Part shown: piece after piece, positions 45,510-54,986 of the stretch
Layout: the number at the start of each line of letters is the position of its first letter
How positions within the stretch are numbered: the stretch's first letter is position 1
From: Actinoplanes sp. NBC_00393
GTDB lineage: Bacteria; Actinomycetota; Actinomycetes; Mycobacteriales; Micromonosporaceae
Assembly (NCBI RefSeq): GCF_036053395.1
Contig: NZ_CP107942.1
Coordinates: forward strand, 7,520,501 to 7,584,500
DNA length: 64,000 nucleotides
Direction: 5' to 3'
The notes under the pieces: generated by a model
Databases searched by the model: none
What the model was told of the DNA's origin: nothing
The model's input: the letters and a program-made list of their open reading frames with translations, nothing else
Made by a program: the position numbers and the translations under genes

Positions 45510-46364
45510 TCAGCGTACGTGCAGCACGTCACCCGCTGAGACACGAAGGTCGCGGGCGTCCTCCGTACGGATCACCAACTGCCCGTCCCGGTCCACGGTG
45601 ACCGCCTCGCCGGTCAGCTCGCCGCCGCCCGGCAACAGCACCCGCACGGTACGCCCGATCGTCGCGCAGCCTCGCTGATACTCGCCGAGCAGCCCGCACA
45701 TCTCCGCGTCCCCGCCGGACTCGCGCCACCCGCCGTACCACCGGGCCAGCCCGCGCAGCAGCGCCCGCAGCAGCGGATCCCGGTCGAGTTTGTCGGTGCC
45801 GGCCACCCGCAGCGACGTGGCCGGCACACCGGTGGTCTCCGGCAGCTCCTCGGCGCGGGTGCTGACGTTGAGTCCGATGCCGACCACCACGGCGTCGGCG
45901 GACACCTCGGCCAGGATCCCGGCACACTTGCGGTCGCCGACGAGCAGATCGTTCGGCCATTTCAGGGCAGCCTCGACACCGGCCACCCGGGTCACCGCCT
46001 CCCGCAGCGCCACCCCGGCCAACAGCGGCAGCCAGCCGAACCCGGCCGCCGGGGCGGCCGGCCAGCCGCGCTCGGCATCGGCGGCACCGGGCCGCAGCAG
46101 GATACTCAACGTCAGTCCGGCCCGCGGCGGCGACACCCACTGCCGATCCCGGCGACCCCGGCCGGCGACCTGACTCTCGGCCACCACGACCAGGCCCTCC
46201 GGCTCGCCGGCCCGGGCGGCCTCGGCCACGTCGGCGTTCGTCGAACCGGTCTCGTCGCGCACGTCCAGCCGGGACCAGAGCCCGCCGGGCACGACCAGGG
46301 CCCGGCTCAGCGACCGGGCCGAGAGCGGAGGGCGGTCGAGGTCGGCGTACGACGAGGAAGCCAT
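45510..46364 (-). CDS. birA: Biotin--[acetyl-CoA-carboxylase] ligase, no DNA-binding domain
   Basis: 284 residues. Catalytic domain motifs: ETGSTNADVAEAAR, SQVAGRGRRDRQWVSPP (biotinyl-AMP loop), ALKWPNDLLV (catalytic Lys), KCAGILAE and VVGIGLNVS; C-terminal SH3-like domain (GEAVTVDRDGQLVIRTEDG-type). It lacks the N-terminal HTH of E. coli BirA, so it is a monofunctional ligase. It would biotinylate the carboxylase alpha subunit encoded from 62.4 kb. Start ATG 46364. Confidence 0.94.
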   Translation of the reverse strand: MASSSYADLDRPPLSARSLSRALVVPGGLWSRLDVRDETGSTNADVAEAARAGEPEGLVVVAESQVAGRGRRDRQWVSPPRAGLTLSILLRPGAADAERGWPAAPAAGFGWLPLLAGVALREAVTRVAGVEAALKWPNDLLVGDRKCAGILAEVSADAVVVGIGLNVSTRAEELPETTGVPATSLRVAGTDKLDRDPLLRALLRGLARWYGGWRESGGDAEMCGLLGEYQRGCATIGRTVRVLLPGGGELTGEAVTVDRDGQLVIRTEDARDLRVSAGDVLHVR

Positions 46365-46410
46365 CCGCGCAGCCTAGTCAGCCGTGCCGGTCGGCGGAGG
46401 GGCGGCTTCA

Positions 46411-46650
46411 GCCGGCGGGCGGCTTCAGCCATGGCGGCCGCTTCAGCCATGGCGGCCGCTTCAGCCATGGCGGCCGCTTCAGCCATGGCGGCCGCTTCAG
46501 CCATGGCGGCCTCAGCCATGCGGGCGGCCTCAGCCATGCGGGCGGCCTCAGCCATGCGGGCGGCCTCAGCCATGCGGGCGGCCTCAGCCATGCGGGCGGC
46601 CTCAGCCATGCGGGCGGCCTCAGCCATGCGGGCGGCTTCAGCCATGCGGG
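46411..46650. repeat. 18-bp tandem array containing a gene's stop codon
   Basis: Four units ATGGCGGCCGCTTCAGCC (46431-46502), one 15-bp unit, six units ATGCGGGCGGCCTCAGCC (46518-46625) and a last unit at 46626-46643. The TGA of the leftward membrane protein gene (46638-46640) is in the last unit. Degenerate units extend to about 46411, close to birA. Both strands are open in this array, but no protein is supported. Confidence 0.85.
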
Positions 46651-48308
46651 CCGGCGGCGTGGCGGCTGACGTACGCGGAGCCGGGCTCGATCTGCGCGGT
46701 CGGCCGGGGTCGCGGCCGGGGCCGGTCGTCGGCGCCTGTACGACGGCTGCGGCGGCCGGTGTTCTGCTCCTGCCCGCTTGCCTTCTCGTCGCGGGCCGCC
46801 CACGACCGGGGCAGGCGGATCCGGCGGTCCTCGGCGACCGGCGGCCAGGCCGGCACCAGCGCGGTCGGCTCGGCCGCCTCCACCGGGGTCAGGTCGAACC
46901 CGGTGGCCGGCTCGTAGTCGGGAACGGGTGGCAGCCGCTCCACCGGGACCGGCCAGCCGTAGCCGCGGGCCGAGGGCTCGGGATCGGCGTAGAGGTCGTC
47001 CGGGACCGGGGTCCAGTAGTCGCCGGCCGGAGGGCGGTCGTCCAGATCGAGATAGTGCGGGCGGACCCAACCGTCGATGCGGTCGCCGTAGGAGCGGTCC
47101 GAGCGGTCGACGGCGGGCCGCGGTTCCGGCATCGGGGCCGCCTCGGCGAAGCGGTTGTCGGCGGGTTCGGGGCCGTAATCGCGAATCCCGCCGAATTCTG
47201 CGACCTCTGCTTCGGGGTATTCGTCGCCGGCCGCGACCGCCGGGAAAGCCGGCGCCAGCTCGGCAAAGTCGGAGGCCGGCGCGGGTTCGGCGTGCTGGAA
47301 AGCCAGCGCCGATTCGGCGAACTCAGAAGCCGGCGCGGATCCGGGGTGCTGGAAAGCCAGCGCCGGCTCGGCGAACTCAGAGGCCGGCGCGGATCCGGGG
47401 TGCTGGAAAGCCAGCGCCGGCTCGGCGAACTCAGAAGCCGGCGCGGATCCGGCGTGCTGGAAAGCCGGCGCGGATTCGGCCAGCTCGAAAGCCGGCGCCG
47501 ATTCGACGAGCTCGAAGGCCCCGGCCGGCTCGGCATAATCGGCATGATCAAAATCCTGATCGGCACGATCGAAGGCCGCGGCCGGTTCGAAGGGCGACTC
47601 GTCGTCGGCCAGGCCGATCGAGGCGAGCCCGCTGTGCCCGGGGTCGGTGTCGGTCGGTCGCCCGCTGAAGGCGGCAGCCAGCCGACGCCGGCGGCCCACC
47701 CGGCTGCGCGCCGACCGCCGGGCCGGTTCCGGCTGCGGTTCCGGCTCCAGTTCCGGCTCGATCGGTTCAAGGCCGTCACCCAGGCTCGGCTCGGCGTCAA
47801 CCATCACCGGCCCGGCTTCCAGCAGGCCCGGCACCGTCTGCAGGGCCCGGTCCGGCTGCCGCGGGTCCGGCTCCAGCAGGCCCGGCTCTCGCGGGTCAGA
47901 CTCCAGCGAGCCCGGCTGCCGCGGGTCCGGCTCCCTCTGGTCCAGCTCTCGCGGGTCCAACTCCCTCGGGTCCAACTCTCGCGGGTCCAGCTCTCGCGGG
48001 TCCAGCTCTCGCGGGTCCAGCTCCCTCGGGTCCGGCGCCGACCGCGGGCCGGCTCCCATCGGCGCCGGCGCGGAATTGGCCAAGGTCGGCCCGGTCTCCA
48101 TCGAGGGCGGCGGGGCGGGCAGGCTTCGCGAACGCCGGCGACGGGCGGATGCGCCGGCCCGGGTCGCGCGACGGGCGCCGCCCCCGAAGATCATGGCGCG
48201 GAAGCTGATCAACGTGGCGAGGCCGCCTGCGATGAAGGCGAGCCCGGCCGCGGTCATCCAGTTCGTCACGAACTTGGTAACGAATGGGGCATTGCGCGCG
48301 AAACGCAC
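46638..48308 (-). CDS. Large repeat-rich membrane protein, unknown function
   Basis: Up to 556 residues. One TM helix near the N terminus ([23 protein letters not shown]), then a very long disordered region. It contains about six DPREL pentapeptides, an E/P-rich block ([16 protein letters not shown]), and an 18-residue repeat ([22 protein letters not shown], 54 bp). The tail is richer in Tyr, Asp and Pro. No enzymatic domain. The start could be GTG 48308, GTG 48269 or ATG 48257; the TM helix is retained with all. Divergent from the carboxyltransferase gene. The stop is inside an 18-bp array. Possibly a cell-envelope scaffold. Confidence 0.7.
   Translation of the reverse strand: MRFARNAPFVTKFVTNWMTAAGLAFIAGGLATLISFRAMIFGGGARRATRAGASARRRRSRSLPAPPPSMETGPTLANSAPAPMGAGPRSAPDPRELDPRELDPRELDPRELDPRELDPRELDQREPDPRQPGSLESDPREPGLLEPDPRQPDRALQTVPGLLEAGPVMVDAEPSLGDGLEPIEPELEPEPQPEPARRSARSRVGRRRRLAAAFSGRPTDTDPGHSGLASIGLADDESPFEPAAAFDRADQDFDHADYAEPAGAFELVESAPAFELAESAPAFQHAGSAPASEFAEPALAFQHPGSAPASEFAEPALAFQHPGSAPASEFAESALAFQHAEPAPASDFAELAPAFPAVAAGDEYPEAEVAEFGGIRDYGPEPADNRFAEAAPMPEPRPAVDRSDRSYGDRIDGWVRPHYLDLDDRPPAGDYWTPVPDDLYADPEPSARGYGWPVPVERLPPVPDYEPATGFDLTPVEAAEPTALVPAWPPVAEDRRIRLPRSWAARDEKASGQEQNTGRRSRRTGADDRPRPRPRPTAQIEPGSAYVSRHAAGPHG
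47297..48060 (-). repeat. In-frame repeats within membrane protein gene
   Basis: A 54-bp unit recurs three to four times at about 47297-47510 (encoding [18 protein letters not shown] variants). A 15-bp unit (CTCGCGGGTCCAGCT and variants) recurs at about 47945-48035, encoding DPREL. The two repeat sizes preserve the reading frame. Confidence 0.8.
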
Positions 48309-48394
48309 TCGTAGCGACGCCCGCCCCGGGCGATGCCGCCGCTACTAGGATCATCGGCGGAGTGCACCGCCGCCTTCCGAGCGTGGAGACCACC

Positions 48395-49948
48395 GTGACG
48401 ACGCAGCCTGACATCCACACGACCGCCGGCAAGCTGGCCGATCTGGCCGCTCGCACGGAGGAGGCCGTGCACGCCGGTTCCGCCCGGGCCGTCGAGAAGC
48501 AGCACGCCCGCGGCAAGAAGACCGCCCGTGAACGCATCGAACTGCTGCTCGACAAGGGCTCCTTCGTGGAACTCGACGAACTCGCCCGGCACCGCTCCAC
48601 CGCCTTCGGCCTGGACCGCAACCGGCCCTACGGCGACGGCGTCGTCACCGGCTACGGCACAATCGACGGCCGCCAGGTCTGCGTCTTCTCCCAGGACTTC
48701 ACCGTCTTCGGCGGCTCCCTCGGCGAAGTCTTCGGCGAAAAGATCGTCAAAGTCCTCGACCTGGCCATGAAGATCGGCTGCCCGATCATCGGGATCAACG
48801 ACTCCGGCGGCGCCCGCATCCAGGAAGGCGTCGTCGCCCTCGGCCTCTACGCCGACATCTTCTTCCGCAACGTACGCGCCAGCGGCGTCATCCCCCAGAT
48901 CTCCCTGATCATGGGCCCCTGCGCCGGCGGAGCCGTCTACTCCCCCGCCATCACCGACTTCACCGTCATGGTCGACCAGACCTCCCACATGTTCATCACC
49001 GGCCCCGACGTGATCAAAACCGTCACCGGCGAAGAGGTCGGTTTCGAAGAACTCGGCGGCGCCCGCACCCACAACACCCGCAGCGGCAACGCGCACTACC
49101 TCGCCGAAGACGAGGAGGACGCGATCGACTACGTACGGGCACTCCTGTCCTACCTGCCGTCGAACAACCTCGACGAGCCGGTGGTCTACGAGGAGGAGGC
49201 GGACCTTTCGGAACGGGAGTCGGACCTCGCCCTGGACACACTCATCCCGGACTCGCCGAACCAGCCCTACGACATCAAGAAGGTCGTCGAGACCGTCGTC
49301 GACGAGTTCCTCGAGGTCCAGCCGCTCTACGCGCAGAACATCGTGGTCGGGTTCGGGCGGGTCGAGGGCCGGCCGGTGGGTGTCGTCGCGAACCAGCCGA
49401 TCAGCCTGGCCGGCACACTGGACATCGCCGCCAGTGAGAAGGCGGCGCGCTTCGTGCGTACCTGTGATGCCTTTAATGTCCCAGTTTTGACCTTTGTGGA
49501 TGTGCCGGGGTTTCTGCCCGGCACCGGGCAGGAGTGGGACGGCATCATCCGGCGCGGCGCCAAGTTGATCTATGCGTATGCCGAGGCCACCGTCCCGAAG
49601 GTCACGGTGATCACGCGCAAGGCCTACGGCGGCGCCTACGACGTGATGGGTTCCAAGCACATCGGCGCAGACGTCAACTTCGCGTGGCCGACCGCGCAGA
49701 TCGCGGTGATGGGCGCGCAGGGCGCGGTCAACATCCTCTACCGCGGGGAGCCGGCGGACCAGCGGGCGCAGCGCGTGCAGGAGTACGAGGACACCTTCGC
49801 CAACCCGTACATCGCCGCCGAACGCGGCTACGTCGACGCGGTCATCCGCCCCGCGCAGACGCGATCACAGGTGACCCGGGCGCTGCGGATGCTGCGCACC
49901 AAGCGGGAGACCCTGCCGCCGAAGAAGCACGGCAACATCCCGCTCTGA
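48395..49948 (+). CDS. Acyl-CoA carboxylase carboxyltransferase beta subunit (PccB/AccD-like)
   Basis: 517 residues, full length. Acyl-CoA carboxyltransferase: [68 protein letters not shown] and the C-terminal [20 protein letters not shown]. Closest in style to PccB/AccD5, which carboxylates propionyl-CoA (and acetyl-CoA). It works with the biotinylated alpha subunit (62.4 kb) and epsilon subunit (54.8 kb). GTG 48395 ([14 protein letters not shown]) has GGAGA upstream; the frame extends further but without conservation. Confidence 0.95.
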   Translation: MTTQPDIHTTAGKLADLAARTEEAVHAGSARAVEKQHARGKKTARERIELLLDKGSFVELDELARHRSTAFGLDRNRPYGDGVVTGYGTIDGRQVCVFSQDFTVFGGSLGEVFGEKIVKVLDLAMKIGCPIIGINDSGGARIQEGVVALGLYADIFFRNVRASGVIPQISLIMGPCAGGAVYSPAITDFTVMVDQTSHMFITGPDVIKTVTGEEVGFEELGGARTHNTRSGNAHYLAEDEEDAIDYVRALLSYLPSNNLDEPVVYEEEADLSERESDLALDTLIPDSPNQPYDIKKVVETVVDEFLEVQPLYAQNIVVGFGRVEGRPVGVVANQPISLAGTLDIAASEKAARFVRTCDAFNVPVLTFVDVPGFLPGTGQEWDGIIRRGAKLIYAYAEATVPKVTVITRKAYGGAYDVMGSKHIGADVNFAWPTAQIAVMGAQGAVNILYRGEPADQRAQRVQEYEDTFANPYIAAERGYVDAVIRPAQTRSQVTRALRMLRTKRETLPPKKHGNIPL

Positions 49949-49951
49949 TCG

Positions 49952-50611
49952 TCACCGGACCATCAGCGCACCGCCGTAGACCAGCGCGCCCAGCGACAGC
50001 AGCCAGAACAGGAAGAGCCAGACCACGTCGCCGATGTGCGTCTGGTTCTCCAGCAGCGCCGCATCGTTGCTCCGGTCGCCGCTCCACATCACCCAGAACA
50101 GCTCCGGCACCTGACGGGCTCCACCCATCAGGAGAAACCAGACCCAGACGTACGCGAAAGCGAGCTGAACCTCCGCGACGGACCGCATAGCGACCACCCA
50201 CAACAGCGCACCCAGTCCGATAATGACCAGGAAGCCGAACGCGTTCCTCGTCATGATCAGCACCGCGACCAGGAACACCATGGTCAGGAACAGCACCGAG
50301 CGCGGATCGAAGTCGTTGGCGAGCAACAGCGCCCCGCCGAACCCGAAGATGGACGGCCCGAGATAGCCGGCGACCAGCGAGATGAACCGGGAGAACGGAT
50401 TCTCCTTGCCGGGCAGCATCTCCCCCGCTCCCTGGCGGAAGATCTTGACGTGCTTGACCGTGCTGCCGAACATCCGGCCGAACACGGCATGGCCGCCCTC
50501 GTGCGCGACGGTGATCGCATTCGTGGTGTAGCGCCACAACGGCACAGCGGCGACGAACGCCACCAGACCGGTGGTCCAGGCGAGCCCCGGCGAAGCCTCC
50601 ATGCCGGGCAA
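49952..50611 (-). CDS. M50B-like membrane metalloprotease (copy 1)
   Basis: 219 residues, about six TM helices. The motif HEGGHAVFG near residue 38 is an HExxH zinc-protease signature of the M50 (site-2 protease-like) type, and later SLVAGYLGPSIFGFGGALLL is typical of the small actinobacterial M50B family. A distal zinc ligand is not obvious. Four bases from the carboxyltransferase stop, convergent. Paralogous to the next gene. Confidence 0.82.
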   Translation of the reverse strand: MPGMEASPGLAWTTGLVAFVAAVPLWRYTTNAITVAHEGGHAVFGRMFGSTVKHVKIFRQGAGEMLPGKENPFSRFISLVAGYLGPSIFGFGGALLLANDFDPRSVLFLTMVFLVAVLIMTRNAFGFLVIIGLGALLWVVAMRSVAEVQLAFAYVWVWFLLMGGARQVPELFWVMWSGDRSNDAALLENQTHIGDVVWLFLFWLLSLGALVYGGALMVR

Positions 50612-50668
50612 GTTATCTAAACCGGACAGCGACGCCTATCGCCGTTCAGGCTCCGATCCACCGGCCGC

Positions 50669-51406
50669 TCAGCCGATGGATTCCGGCAGCCACTGACCGG
50701 CCAACAGGAATGCGCCGACCGCCAGCCCGACCAGGTTCACGACGAGGAAGACGCCGACCCAGAGCAGCGCGGGCACGTGGGTGAGCCGGGCGAGCTGATC
50801 CGCGTCCGAGTCACGCATCCGGCCACGCTTGCGCAGCGTCTGCAGCTCGAACACCGGGCGGACCCCGCCGAACAGCAGGAACCACACCCCGGCGTACGCG
50901 AACGCGGCCTGCACCTGCGGCTCCGCGTACCAGGAGACGACGAAGACGATCGCGCCGGTCGCCACCAGTGAGATCACGCCGAACACGTTCCTGATGTTGA
51001 TCAGCATGAGGAGCAGCAACACCACCGCGAGCCAGAGCAGCAGCGTGATCCGGTTGCCGCCGAGCAGCCAGGCGCCGAGCACACCGACCAGCGACGGCGC
51101 GATGTAGCCGCCGAGCAGAGTCAGGATCATTCCGGGACCGGTCGGCCGGCCCGCCGACAGGGTGAGGCCGGACGTGTCGAACTCCAGCCGGATACCGCGC
51201 AGCCTGCGGCCGGTCAGCAACGCGAACAGGGCGTGGCCGCCCTCGTGCGCGATGGTGACCGCGTTACGGGCCACCCGCCAGACCGGGCGGATCGCCACAG
51301 CCAGGAAGCCGGCCACCGCTGTGAGCAGCACGAGCATTCCGGGAGGGTCCGGCTGAGCGCCGAACAGCTGGTCCCAGAGGTCAGTCACACCGTCGATCGA
51401 CAACAC
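50669..51406 (-). CDS. M50B-like membrane metalloprotease (copy 2)
   Basis: 245 residues with about six TM helices and HEGGHALFALLTGRRLRGI, followed by TLLGGYIAPSLVGVLGAWLLGG. Same architecture as the downstream gene and apparently from a tandem duplication; the two lie head-to-tail with a 57-bp gap. This copy has the longer, more canonical sequence. Substrates unknown. Start from a TTG/GTG/ATG cluster near 51406; the frame opens MLSIDGVTDLW. Confidence 0.82.
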   Translation of the reverse strand: MLSIDGVTDLWDQLFGAQPDPPGMLVLLTAVAGFLAVAIRPVWRVARNAVTIAHEGGHALFALLTGRRLRGIRLEFDTSGLTLSAGRPTGPGMILTLLGGYIAPSLVGVLGAWLLGGNRITLLLWLAVVLLLLMLINIRNVFGVISLVATGAIVFVVSWYAEPQVQAAFAYAGVWFLLFGGVRPVFELQTLRKRGRMRDSDADQLARLTHVPALLWVGVFLVVNLVGLAVGAFLLAGQWLPESIG

Positions 51407-51429
51407 GCCGGGGACTGTAGCCGATCACG

Positions 51430-51645
51430 CTATGCGCGTCGGCGTACCACCGCCTCTGCGGGCTCGGCGTCGCGCCGGCCGAGGGCCCGCGCAGCCAGGA
51501 AACCGCCGCCCAGCACCGTGGCACCGGCGACGACGAGAAGAACAGTGAGCAGACCGGCGGTCGCCACGATCAACGCGACGTCAGCCACCGCTACCAGCAT
51601 CCACAGGGCGATCGTGGGCTTACTGCCGTGTCGTCGGCAGCTCAT
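51430..51645 (-). CDS. Small two-TM membrane protein
   Basis: 71 residues, ATG 51645 with GGAGGTGCATC in front. Two hydrophobic helices (IALWMLVAVADVALIVATAGLL and TVLLVVAGATVLGGGFLAARAL) and a basic tail (RRDAEPAEAVVRRRA). No family recognised. Same direction as the kinase upstream and the M50 genes downstream, so it may be in their transcript. Confidence 0.6.
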   Translation of the reverse strand: MSCRRHGSKPTIALWMLVAVADVALIVATAGLLTVLLVVAGATVLGGGFLAARALGRRDAEPAEAVVRRRA

Positions 51646-51711
51646 GATGATGCACCTCCATCCGTGGTGCTGGATAACTACCCAGCCGTCCGGATCTCAC
51701 GCATCGTGCCC

Positions 51712-54690
51712 TCAGCTCGCGTCGAACGCCTGCTTGATGACCTCGAAGTCCTTCTTCGCCGCGTCCCAGTCCTTCTGCTGCGTGTACCAGCTGAGCAGGA
51801 AAGTCTGGCCGTCGACCGCGAACGCGCGACGGACGACGCGCTGCTCGGAGCCGCTGTCGGTGGTGTAGGTGAATTCCCAGTCGGCGGCCTTGCCGTGGTA
51901 CTCGACCGGGGTGATGCCGATCTTGCGGTAGTTCCGGTAGTGGCTGCTCTGCTGCTCTTCCAGGAACTTGACCGGGTCACCGAGCGGAGCCTCGATCTTG
52001 TCGACGCGGACCAGCCGGTTCTTCCACTCCAGCATCAGGCCGGTGCCGCCGCCGGAGCCCTTGACGCTGTCCGGCACGGGGAAACTGAAACCGGAGCCTT
52101 TGTACGTGTGCCAGCCGTTCGGGACGGCTCCGCCACTGGTCGGCGCGGCCGAACTCGGCGTGGCACTCCCCCCGGCGCTCGGCTTGCCGGAACCCGGCTT
52201 ACCGGTCGCGGCCGCCGCGGGCTTGGCCGAGTTACCGTCCGGCGTGGTGCCCTCGTCGCCGAACGCCTGCACCAGGATGATGCCGACGAGCAGCAGAAAC
52301 GTCAGCAGGATGCCGAGGCCGACGGCGGCCTGCCGCTTGGTCAGCGTCGTGCCGAGCACGGTGATACCGGTGCGGCGTTCCCCTTCGCGTACCGGCATCG
52401 GCGTCCAGGCCGGACGGTTCGGCCGACTGAACTGCGGAACCGCACCCAGATCGCCGACCACCCGGGTCGCGTCGTCCCCGGCCGGTTGCGCCGTCCTGGC
52501 CGGCGGCACCACAGCGGTCAGGTCGACGAACGAGGTCTTGTCCGCGTCGACCTCGGGCGCGGCGATGACCGAGGTGGCCTCGTCAGCCGCCGCGGGCTTC
52601 TGCACCGGCTCCGGGGCTTTCGCCGGCTCGTCCGTGTCCCCCTTCGGCTGACCTGCGGCCTTCGCATTCGCCGCCTCGTCGGCTTCCGCCTTTGCCGGCT
52701 CGTCGGCCTCGGCTTTTGCCTGCTCGTCGGCCTCGACCTCGGCTTGCTCGTTCTCGCTGACCTTCGCCTGCTCGGCGGCGCCGGCTGTCGCCGGGCTGTC
52801 GGCTTCGGACGCATTCGCGTCGTCGGAAGCTTGCGCGTCCTCCCCAGCGCCGGCAGTAGCCGCCTTCGATGCGCTGTCAGCAGTCGGCTTCCGCTCGTCG
52901 GTGTCCGGCTCAGCGGCGGTTGCCTCCGCCTCGGCGGCAGAGCCCTCGCCCGACTTCTCGTCGCTCGTCGACTCGGTGGCCGTCGATGCCGTTCCAGCCG
53001 CGCCGGACTTCGCTTCCTGCCCTGTCGCGGCCTCGTCAGCCTCCGCGTCCGCAGTCTTCGTGTCGCTGACCTGGGCTTCGGCGGCCGTCACGGCGGCAGC
53101 AGCCTTCTGGTCCGCGCTCGGTGTACCGGCGGGCGCGCTGCTGACCGAACCGGACTCAGCCGAAGCCGACTCGGTGGGCTTTGTGCCGGTTTGCGGGCCG
53201 CCGGACGGCATCACCGTCGTGGCGTCCTCAGTGGCCGGCGCGGCGCCCTTCGGCATCACGGTCGTCGCGTCCTCGGACGCGGGTTCACCACCAGCCGGCG
53301 CACCACCGGCCGGTGCACCGCCGGCCGGCATCACCGTCGTGGCCTGGGCGGAGTCGGACGGGGTGGGCACGATCGGGTACGCACCGGTCGCGGCGGCCAG
53401 CGAGCGCTCGTGCTCCGGGGCGGCCTGCCTCCGGCGGTTGGCGGCCACGTCGGCAGCGGTGAACCCGATCCGGGCCGGGCTGACCGGAGCGGTCGCCGGC
53501 GGACCCGCGGGCGGAGCGCTCTGGCCGGTTCGGGGTGCTTTGGGCGTACCGGAAGGGTCCTGAACCGGCGGTGTGTCGAGCCTGGTCGCATCGAGTGGTT
53601 TGCTGCCCGGGCGCGTAGCGCGCGGCGGCGTGTCTGCCGGAGCCTGGCCACTGACGGACGCCTTGCCGGACGCGAAGGTCGGCCGGCCCGGCGGCGGCGT
53701 GGCGGTGACCGGCGGGCGCGGATTGGGCACCACCGGCGCCGAACCGGTCGCGAAGCCGGAACCCGGCAGCACCGGCGGGCCACCCGGACCGCTCGGCAAC
53801 GACGGCCGCTCGCGGCCGGCACCAGGCCGGCGCATGGTCGGGCTCATCGGGAAGGTCACCCGAGCGCGCCGCCCGGCAGCACGCGACAGCAGTCGCTCCG
53901 CCTCCTCCGCATTGATGCGGTGGGCGGGATCCTTGCGCAACAACCCGTTCAGTACGGGCTTCAGCGGACCCGCCGCACGAGAGGGCGGAGGGTTCTCGGT
54001 GGCCAGCGCAGCCAGCGTGGCGATCGCCGACGGGCGCGCAAACGGCGACTGCCCCTCGACCGCGGCGAACAGCGTCGCGCCGAGCGACCACAGGTCCGCC
54101 GCCGGGCCCGCAGTGCCGTCGCGGGCACGCTCCGGAGCGATGTACGCCGGGGAGCCGAGCACCAGGCCGGTGCGAGTCACGTTCGGGTCGCCGGGCACGG
54201 TGGCGAGACCGAAATCGGTCAGCACGACGCGACCGTCGGCGCCGAGCAGCACGTTGCCCGGCTTGACGTCGCGGTGCACCACCCCGGCCCGGTGCGCGGC
54301 GCGCAGCGCGTTGAGCACGCCGAGACCGATCTCGGCGGCGCGGACCGGGTTGAACGGGCCGTCGGCCGCCAGCGTGTCCTGGAGCGAGCGGGACGCCACG
54401 TACTCCATGACGATCCACGGGTCCGCATCCGTACGCAGCACGTCGAAGACGCGAACCACGTTGATGTTGTTGAGCCGGGCGATCGCGCGCGCCTCGCGCA
54501 GCGACCGCTCCCGCATCTCCTGCCGCTCGCCCGGCGTCAGCCCCGGCGGCGGAACGAGCTCTTTGATGGCCACGTCCCGGTGCAGGACGACGTCCGTCGC
54601 CCGCCAGACACGCCCCATCCCGCCCTGACCGAGCGGCGCGACGAGCCGGTACCGATCAGCGACAACGAGTGGGGGAGAAGAAGACATCAC
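51712..54690 (-). CDS. Ser/Thr protein kinase (PknB-type) with long linker and extracytoplasmic domain
   Basis: 992 residues. Kinase domain about 1-270: GQGGMGRVW, VAIKEL, EARAIARLNNINVVRVFDV, HRDVKPGNVLL, DFGLA and APERARDG. Next comes a low-complexity Ala/Pro/Thr/Glu linker of about 500 residues with VMP repeats (TTVMPAGGAP-like) and an acidic EADEQAKAEADE run. A TM helix spans about 783-807 (VGLGILLTFLLLVGIILVQAF). A 160-residue extracytoplasmic domain (WHTYKGSGFSFPVP ... FLLSWYTQQKDWDAAKKDFEV) follows; it is not a PASTA domain. Signals envelope state to the cytosol. Divergent from accE. Confidence 0.92.
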   Translation of the reverse strand: MMSSSPPLVVADRYRLVAPLGQGGMGRVWRATDVVLHRDVAIKELVPPPGLTPGERQEMRERSLREARAIARLNNINVVRVFDVLRTDADPWIVMEYVASRSLQDTLAADGPFNPVRAAEIGLGVLNALRAAHRAGVVHRDVKPGNVLLGADGRVVLTDFGLATVPGDPNVTRTGLVLGSPAYIAPERARDGTAGPAADLWSLGATLFAAVEGQSPFARPSAIATLAALATENPPPSRAAGPLKPVLNGLLRKDPAHRINAEEAERLLSRAAGRRARVTFPMSPTMRRPGAGRERPSLPSGPGGPPVLPGSGFATGSAPVVPNPRPPVTATPPPGRPTFASGKASVSGQAPADTPPRATRPGSKPLDATRLDTPPVQDPSGTPKAPRTGQSAPPAGPPATAPVSPARIGFTAADVAANRRRQAAPEHERSLAAATGAYPIVPTPSDSAQATTVMPAGGAPAGGAPAGGEPASEDATTVMPKGAAPATEDATTVMPSGGPQTGTKPTESASAESGSVSSAPAGTPSADQKAAAAVTAAEAQVSDTKTADAEADEAATGQEAKSGAAGTASTATESTSDEKSGEGSAAEAEATAAEPDTDERKPTADSASKAATAGAGEDAQASDDANASEADSPATAGAAEQAKVSENEQAEVEADEQAKAEADEPAKAEADEAANAKAAGQPKGDTDEPAKAPEPVQKPAAADEATSVIAAPEVDADKTSFVDLTAVVPPARTAQPAGDDATRVVGDLGAVPQFSRPNRPAWTPMPVREGERRTGITVLGTTLTKRQAAVGLGILLTFLLLVGIILVQAFGDEGTTPDGNSAKPAAAATGKPGSGKPSAGGSATPSSAAPTSGGAVPNGWHTYKGSGFSFPVPDSVKGSGGGTGLMLEWKNRLVRVDKIEAPLGDPVKFLEEQQSSHYRNYRKIGITPVEYHGKAADWEFTYTTDSGSEQRVVRRAFAVDGQTFLLSWYTQQKDWDAAKKDFEVIKQAFDAS

Positions 54691-54788
54691 GCAGAAAATA
54701 CCTGGTTCTGTCGAGCGGCCGCGAATTGATCAGCCGAGTGTGGGACACGTGTCACCGGATCTCCCGGAACCCGTCGTACGCTCGGCTG

Positions 54789-54986
54789 ATGAATGAGGAA
54801 CCGCTGGTCAGCGTCGTACGGGGAAGCCTAGACGATCATGAGCTGGCCGCGCTGGCCGCCATCCTGGCATCTCGATCCACTTCGGTCAATTCCGGAACGG
54901 TGCCCCAGCCACCCTCAAACTGGGCCCGATCAGCCCGTCCACAGGCCGCACCCCGCAGCTGGCGCACCTCCGCACTGCCCCGCTGA
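54789..54986 (+). CDS. Acyl-CoA carboxylase epsilon subunit
   Basis: 65 residues from ATG 54789: MNEEPLVSVVRGSLDDHELAALAAILASR, then a Ser/Pro-rich middle and the terminal WRTSALPR. The VVRG ... ELAAL ... W-x-S-x-LPR pattern is that of actinobacterial AccE/PccE, which stabilises the alpha-beta carboxylase. It is detached from the beta subunit gene by 5 kb of kinase and protease genes, an unusual arrangement. The longer frame starting at 54669 is an artefact that would overlap the kinase promoter. Confidence 0.8.
   Translation: MNEEPLVSVVRGSLDDHELAALAAILASRSTSVNSGTVPQPPSNWARSARPQAAPRSWRTSALPR

Noticed and set aside
46307..46645. Ala/Met/Glu-rich protein across the 18-bp array
   Set aside because: Overlaps the birA start on the same strand in another frame; sequence is only repeat translation.
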